In this document: positions 5,109 to 6,393 of the stretch, one piece after another
Layout: the number at the start of each line of letters is the position of its first letter
Numbering within the stretch: position 1 is the stretch's first letter
Source of the DNA: Actinomycetes bacterium
Lineage (GTDB): Bacteria > Actinomycetota > Thermoleophilia > Solirubrobacterales > Solirubrobacteraceae
DNA: 6,393 nucleotides
Assembly (NCBI GenBank): GCA_023405705.1
Contig: JAEXXR010000390.1
Coordinates: 1 to 6,393, forward strand
Direction of reading: 5' to 3'
The notes under the pieces: generated by a model
Databases searched by the model: none
Seen by the model: the letters and a program-made list of their open reading frames with translations, nothing else
What the model was told of the DNA's origin: nothing
Translations under genes and position numbers: made by a program

Positions 5109-5137
5109 AATTTACAGTGAATTCGTGGTGCTGTCGC
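5109..5137 (-). promoter_or_regulatory. Possible hicAB promoter
   Basis: On the minus strand GCGACA (5137-5132) and TAAATT (5114-5109) are separated by 17 bp, each matching 4 of 6 consensus bases. It lies in the only AT-rich pocket of the window (about 5081-5124). Predicted transcription start near 5102 gives a leader of about 43 nt that includes the inverted repeat. Confidence 0.35.
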
Positions 5138-5230
5138 GAAGCGCGCGAGCGGCTGCGCAGTTGCGGGCCGCGACGGCGCCGCCGAGGGGCGCGGTCGTGC
5201 GGTCGCCGGGAGCGCGACGGGGCGATCGCG

Positions 5231-5236
5231 TAGCCT
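5231..5236 (+). promoter_or_regulatory. -10 box of a leaderless-type promoter for the NUDIX gene
   Basis: TAGCCT is followed by exactly 6 nt and then the ATG at 5243, so the expected transcription start is the A of the start codon. GAGG at 5238-5241 is only one base from the ATG, too close to act as a ribosome binding site. No clear -35 element. Confidence 0.5.
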
Positions 5237-5242
5237 CGAGGC

Positions 5243-5722
5243 ATGCCGAGACGGAGCGCAGGGATCGTCCTCCACCGCCGCGGGGAGGGCGGCGAGACCG
5301 AGGTGCTGCTCGTCCATCCGGGCGGGCCGTTCTGGGCGCGCAAGGACGCCGGCGCCTGGTCGATCCCGAAGGGCGAGCACGGCGACGACGAGGAGCCGCT
5401 GGCGGCGGCGCTGCGCGAGTTCGCCGAGGAGCTGGGCGTCGCCCCGCCGGAGGCCGCCGAGCCGCAGCCGCTCGGCGAGGTGAGACAGAAGGGCGGCAAG
5501 GTCGTCGCCGCCTGGGCGCTCGCCGGCGACCTCGATCCGGAGGCGATCGTCAGCAACAGCTTCGAGCTGGAGTGGCCGCCGCGCTCCGGCCGCAGGCAGG
5601 CCTTCCCGGAGATCGACCGCGCCGGCTGGTTCGGCCCGGCCGCCGCGCGCGAGAAGCTGCTGCCCGCCCAGGTGCCGCTGCTCGACCGGCTCGACGCGCT
5701 GCTCGCCGACGCGGCCCGCTAG
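5243..5722 (+). CDS. NUDIX hydrolase (predicted NTP pyrophosphohydrolase)
   Basis: Predicted Mg-dependent hydrolase of nucleoside diphosphate-X compounds, 159 residues, cytoplasmic. The NUDIX box at 44-66 matches GX5EX7REUXEEXGU at every position: G44, E50, R58, E59, F60, E62, E63, G65, V66. The N-terminus [13 protein letters not shown] and the segment [24 protein letters not shown] (21-44, conserved HPGGPFW and WSIPKGE) match the COG4119-type subgroup often annotated as NTP pyrophosphohydrolase. The C-terminal half has [10 protein letters not shown], a typical late NUDIX strand-helix. The substrate cannot be told from the motif; nucleotide pool cleaning, dinucleotide polyphosphates or RNA caps are all possible. 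The start is set by the TAGCCT box 6 nt upstream. The cyclophilin gene follows after 56 nt in the same direction, possibly from its own promoter. Confidence 0.92.
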   Translation: MPRRSAGIVLHRRGEGGETEVLLVHPGGPFWARKDAGAWSIPKGEHGDDEEPLAAALREFAEELGVAPPEAAEPQPLGEVRQKGGKVVAAWALAGDLDPEAIVSNSFELEWPPRSGRRQAFPEIDRAGWFGPAAAREKLLPAQVPLLDRLDALLADAAR

Positions 5723-5725
5723 GGT
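5720..5725 (+). promoter_or_regulatory. Possible -10 box for the cyclophilin gene
   Basis: TAGGGT overlaps the NUDIX stop codon and fits TAnnnT. It predicts a leader of about 47 nt before the ATG at 5779. No -35 element seen, so read-through from the NUDIX promoter is equally possible. Confidence 0.25.
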
Positions 5726-5767
5726 CGACGGCAGGACCCACCAAGGACCGCAACGCCACCATCCCCC

Positions 5768-5774
5768 GGAGGAG
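5768..5774 (+). promoter_or_regulatory. Ribosome binding site of the cyclophilin gene
   Basis: GGAGGAG lies 4 nt before the ATG at 5779 and decides that start over the long open frame upstream. Its strength contrasts with the leaderless-type genes nearby and suggests high expression. Confidence 0.7.
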
Positions 5775-5778
5775 CCGC

Positions 5779-6234
5779 ATGTCCCAGGCCACGCTGCACA
5801 CCACGCACGGCGCGATCGTGATCGAGTTCTTCGACGACGACGCGCCCAAGACGGTCGAGAACTTCCGCAGACTCGCCGCCGACGGCTTCTACGACGGGCT
5901 CAGCTTCCACCGCGTGATCAAGGACTTCATGATCCAGGGCGGCTGCCCGCTCGGCACCGGCACCGGCGGCCCCGGCTACACGTTCGAGGACGAGTTCAAC
6001 GACCACAAGGTCGTCCGCGGCGCGCTCGCGATGGCCAACGCCGGCCCGAACACGAACGGCTCGCAGTTCTTCCTCGTGACGATCGAGGAGGCCGGCTGGC
6101 TCGACGGCAGACACACCGTCTTCGGCAAGGTCGTCGACGGGATGGACGCGGTCGACGCGATCGAGAACAGCGAGACCGACGCGCGCGACCGCCCGGTCGA
6201 GCCGGCCGGGATCGAGAGAGTCGAGCTGAGCTAG
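5779..6234 (+). CDS. Cyclophilin-type peptidyl-prolyl cis-trans isomerase
   Basis: Protein-folding enzyme that speeds cis-trans isomerisation of Xaa-Pro bonds, 151 residues, no signal peptide, so cytoplasmic (PpiB-like). Cyclophilin active-site residues are all present: [13 protein letters not shown] (43-55) gives Arg45, Phe50, Met51 and Gln53; [16 protein letters not shown] (85-100) gives Ala86, Asn87, Gln96 and Phe98; [10 protein letters not shown] (107-116) gives Trp107, Leu108 and His112. These correspond to R55, F60, M61, Q63, A101, N102, Q111, F113, W121, L122 and H126 of human cyclophilin A. It is a compact single-domain form. The start is fixed by GGAGGAG at 5768-5774. The frame is open far upstream through the NUDIX gene, but that part is not coding. 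Activity is very likely; client proteins are unknown. Confidence 0.97.
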   Translation: MSQATLHTTHGAIVIEFFDDDAPKTVENFRRLAADGFYDGLSFHRVIKDFMIQGGCPLGTGTGGPGYTFEDEFNDHKVVRGALAMANAGPNTNGSQFFLVTIEEAGWLDGRHTVFGKVVDGMDAVDAIENSETDARDRPVEPAGIERVELS

Positions 6235-6247
6235 CGGCAGCGCCGCT
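6233..6247 (+). terminator. Short hairpin at the cyclophilin stop codon
   Basis: AGCGGC (6233-6238) and GCCGCT (6242-6247) form a perfect 6-bp stem with an AGC loop, overlapping the stop codon. No T-run follows. A weak terminator candidate only. Confidence 0.25.
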
Positions 6248-6294
6248 CGCACGAAGGCGTCCGCGCGCAGACGGCTCGCGGGCGCCAACTCGTG

Positions 6295-6300
6295 CAATAT
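6295..6300 (+). promoter_or_regulatory. Weak promoter candidate for the gene at the window end
   Basis: CAATAT is the only AT-rich hexamer in the 114-nt gap after the cyclophilin gene. As a -10 element it would give a leader of about 42 nt before the ATG at 6349. The match is poor and no -35 element is visible. Confidence 0.15.
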
Positions 6301-6348
6301 CGCCACGCGCGCAGGGGAGCGTCCGGGCGCGCGGCGAAACTGGCAGGG

Positions 6349-6393
6349 ATGCAGTCGCGCCGAAACCTGGCGACCGCGGTCGCGGCGGTCGCC
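6349..6393 (+). CDS. Possible start of a further gene, cut by the window edge
   Basis: Fifteen open codons from an ATG read MQSRRNLATAVAAVA: a short Arg-containing head followed by a small-hydrophobic stretch, as at the start of a signal peptide or membrane anchor. AGGG directly abuts the ATG, too close for normal spacing, so the start is uncertain. Too short to name a product. The same-strand location after the cyclophilin gene and the lack of other candidates are the only context. Confidence 0.35.
   Translation, partial: MQSRRNLATAVAAVA

Noticed and set aside
5108..5124. GAATT / AATTC inverted repeat and GAATTC palindrome in the AT-rich pocket
   Set aside because: Five pairs with a 7-nt loop is near chance level, and the stretch is better explained as promoter sequence for hicAB.
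5060..5380. N-terminal extension of hicA on the minus strand
   Set aside because: The added residues are Arg/Pro/Ala-rich antisense of the NUDIX gene; HicA proteins are about 60 residues and start at the MK chosen here.
5722..5739. Small inverted repeat GGGTC / GACCC after the NUDIX stop
   Set aside because: Only 5 bp with an 8-nt loop; too weak to call a terminator or operator in this base composition.
5083..5778. Upstream extension of the cyclophilin frame through the NUDIX gene, including GGGAGG (5092-5097) before a GTG at 5104
   Set aside because: The translated extension is an Arg/Gly/Ala-rich shadow of the NUDIX gene with no domain, and the cyclophilin has its own strong ribosome binding site. 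The GGGAGG-GTG arrangement is probably coincidental.

Overview
The window is very GC-rich actinobacterial-type chromosomal DNA: dense genes, strong G/C preference at third codon positions, and several genes with no Shine-Dalgarno site but a TAnnnT -10 box just before the start codon. Protein style plus frequent AGA arginine codons in otherwise C/G-ending genes suggest Thermoleophilia/Solirubrobacterales (Conexibacter-like). That placement is an inference from style, not a database match. No rRNA, tRNA, CRISPR array or insertion sequence was seen.

Layout. (1) 41-942, plus strand: a small AraC-type regulator followed 38 nt later by a VOC-fold (glyoxalase/bleomycin-resistance type) protein. Between them lies a near-perfect hairpin that buries the second gene's ribosome binding site. 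(2) 943-1053: convergent gap with a 15-bp stem hairpin. (3) 1054-1986, minus strand: a PfkB-family sugar/nucleoside kinase of unassigned substrate. It is divergent from (4) 2094-3047, plus strand: a zinc-free medium-chain quinone oxidoreductase. The 107-bp gap between them carries overlapping perfect palindromes. (5) 3100-4575, plus strand: a DEAD-box RNA helicase with a C-terminal DbpA-type RNA-binding domain. (6) 4572-5059, minus strand: a hicA-hicB type II toxin-antitoxin pair, convergent with the helicase, the two stop codons overlapping in a palindromic CTAG. A 10-bp inverted repeat spans the hicA start codon. (7) 5243-5722, plus strand: a NUDIX hydrolase with a leaderless-type promoter. 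(8) 5779-6234, plus strand: a cytoplasmic cyclophilin-type peptidyl-prolyl isomerase with a strong ribosome binding site. (9) From 6349: probably the first 15 codons of a further gene running off the window.

How the parts relate. Most genes are independent housekeeping or stress functions: RNA remodelling, nucleotide clean-up, protein folding, redox. Two are true modules: AraC-VOC (regulator plus probable binding or resistance protein) and HicAB (mRNA-cleaving toxin plus antitoxin). No wholly new multi-gene system is visible. The most interesting signals are non-coding: the site-sequestering hairpin before the VOC gene, the inverted repeat over the hicA start, the palindrome cluster between kinase and oxidoreductase, and the recurrent leaderless starts.
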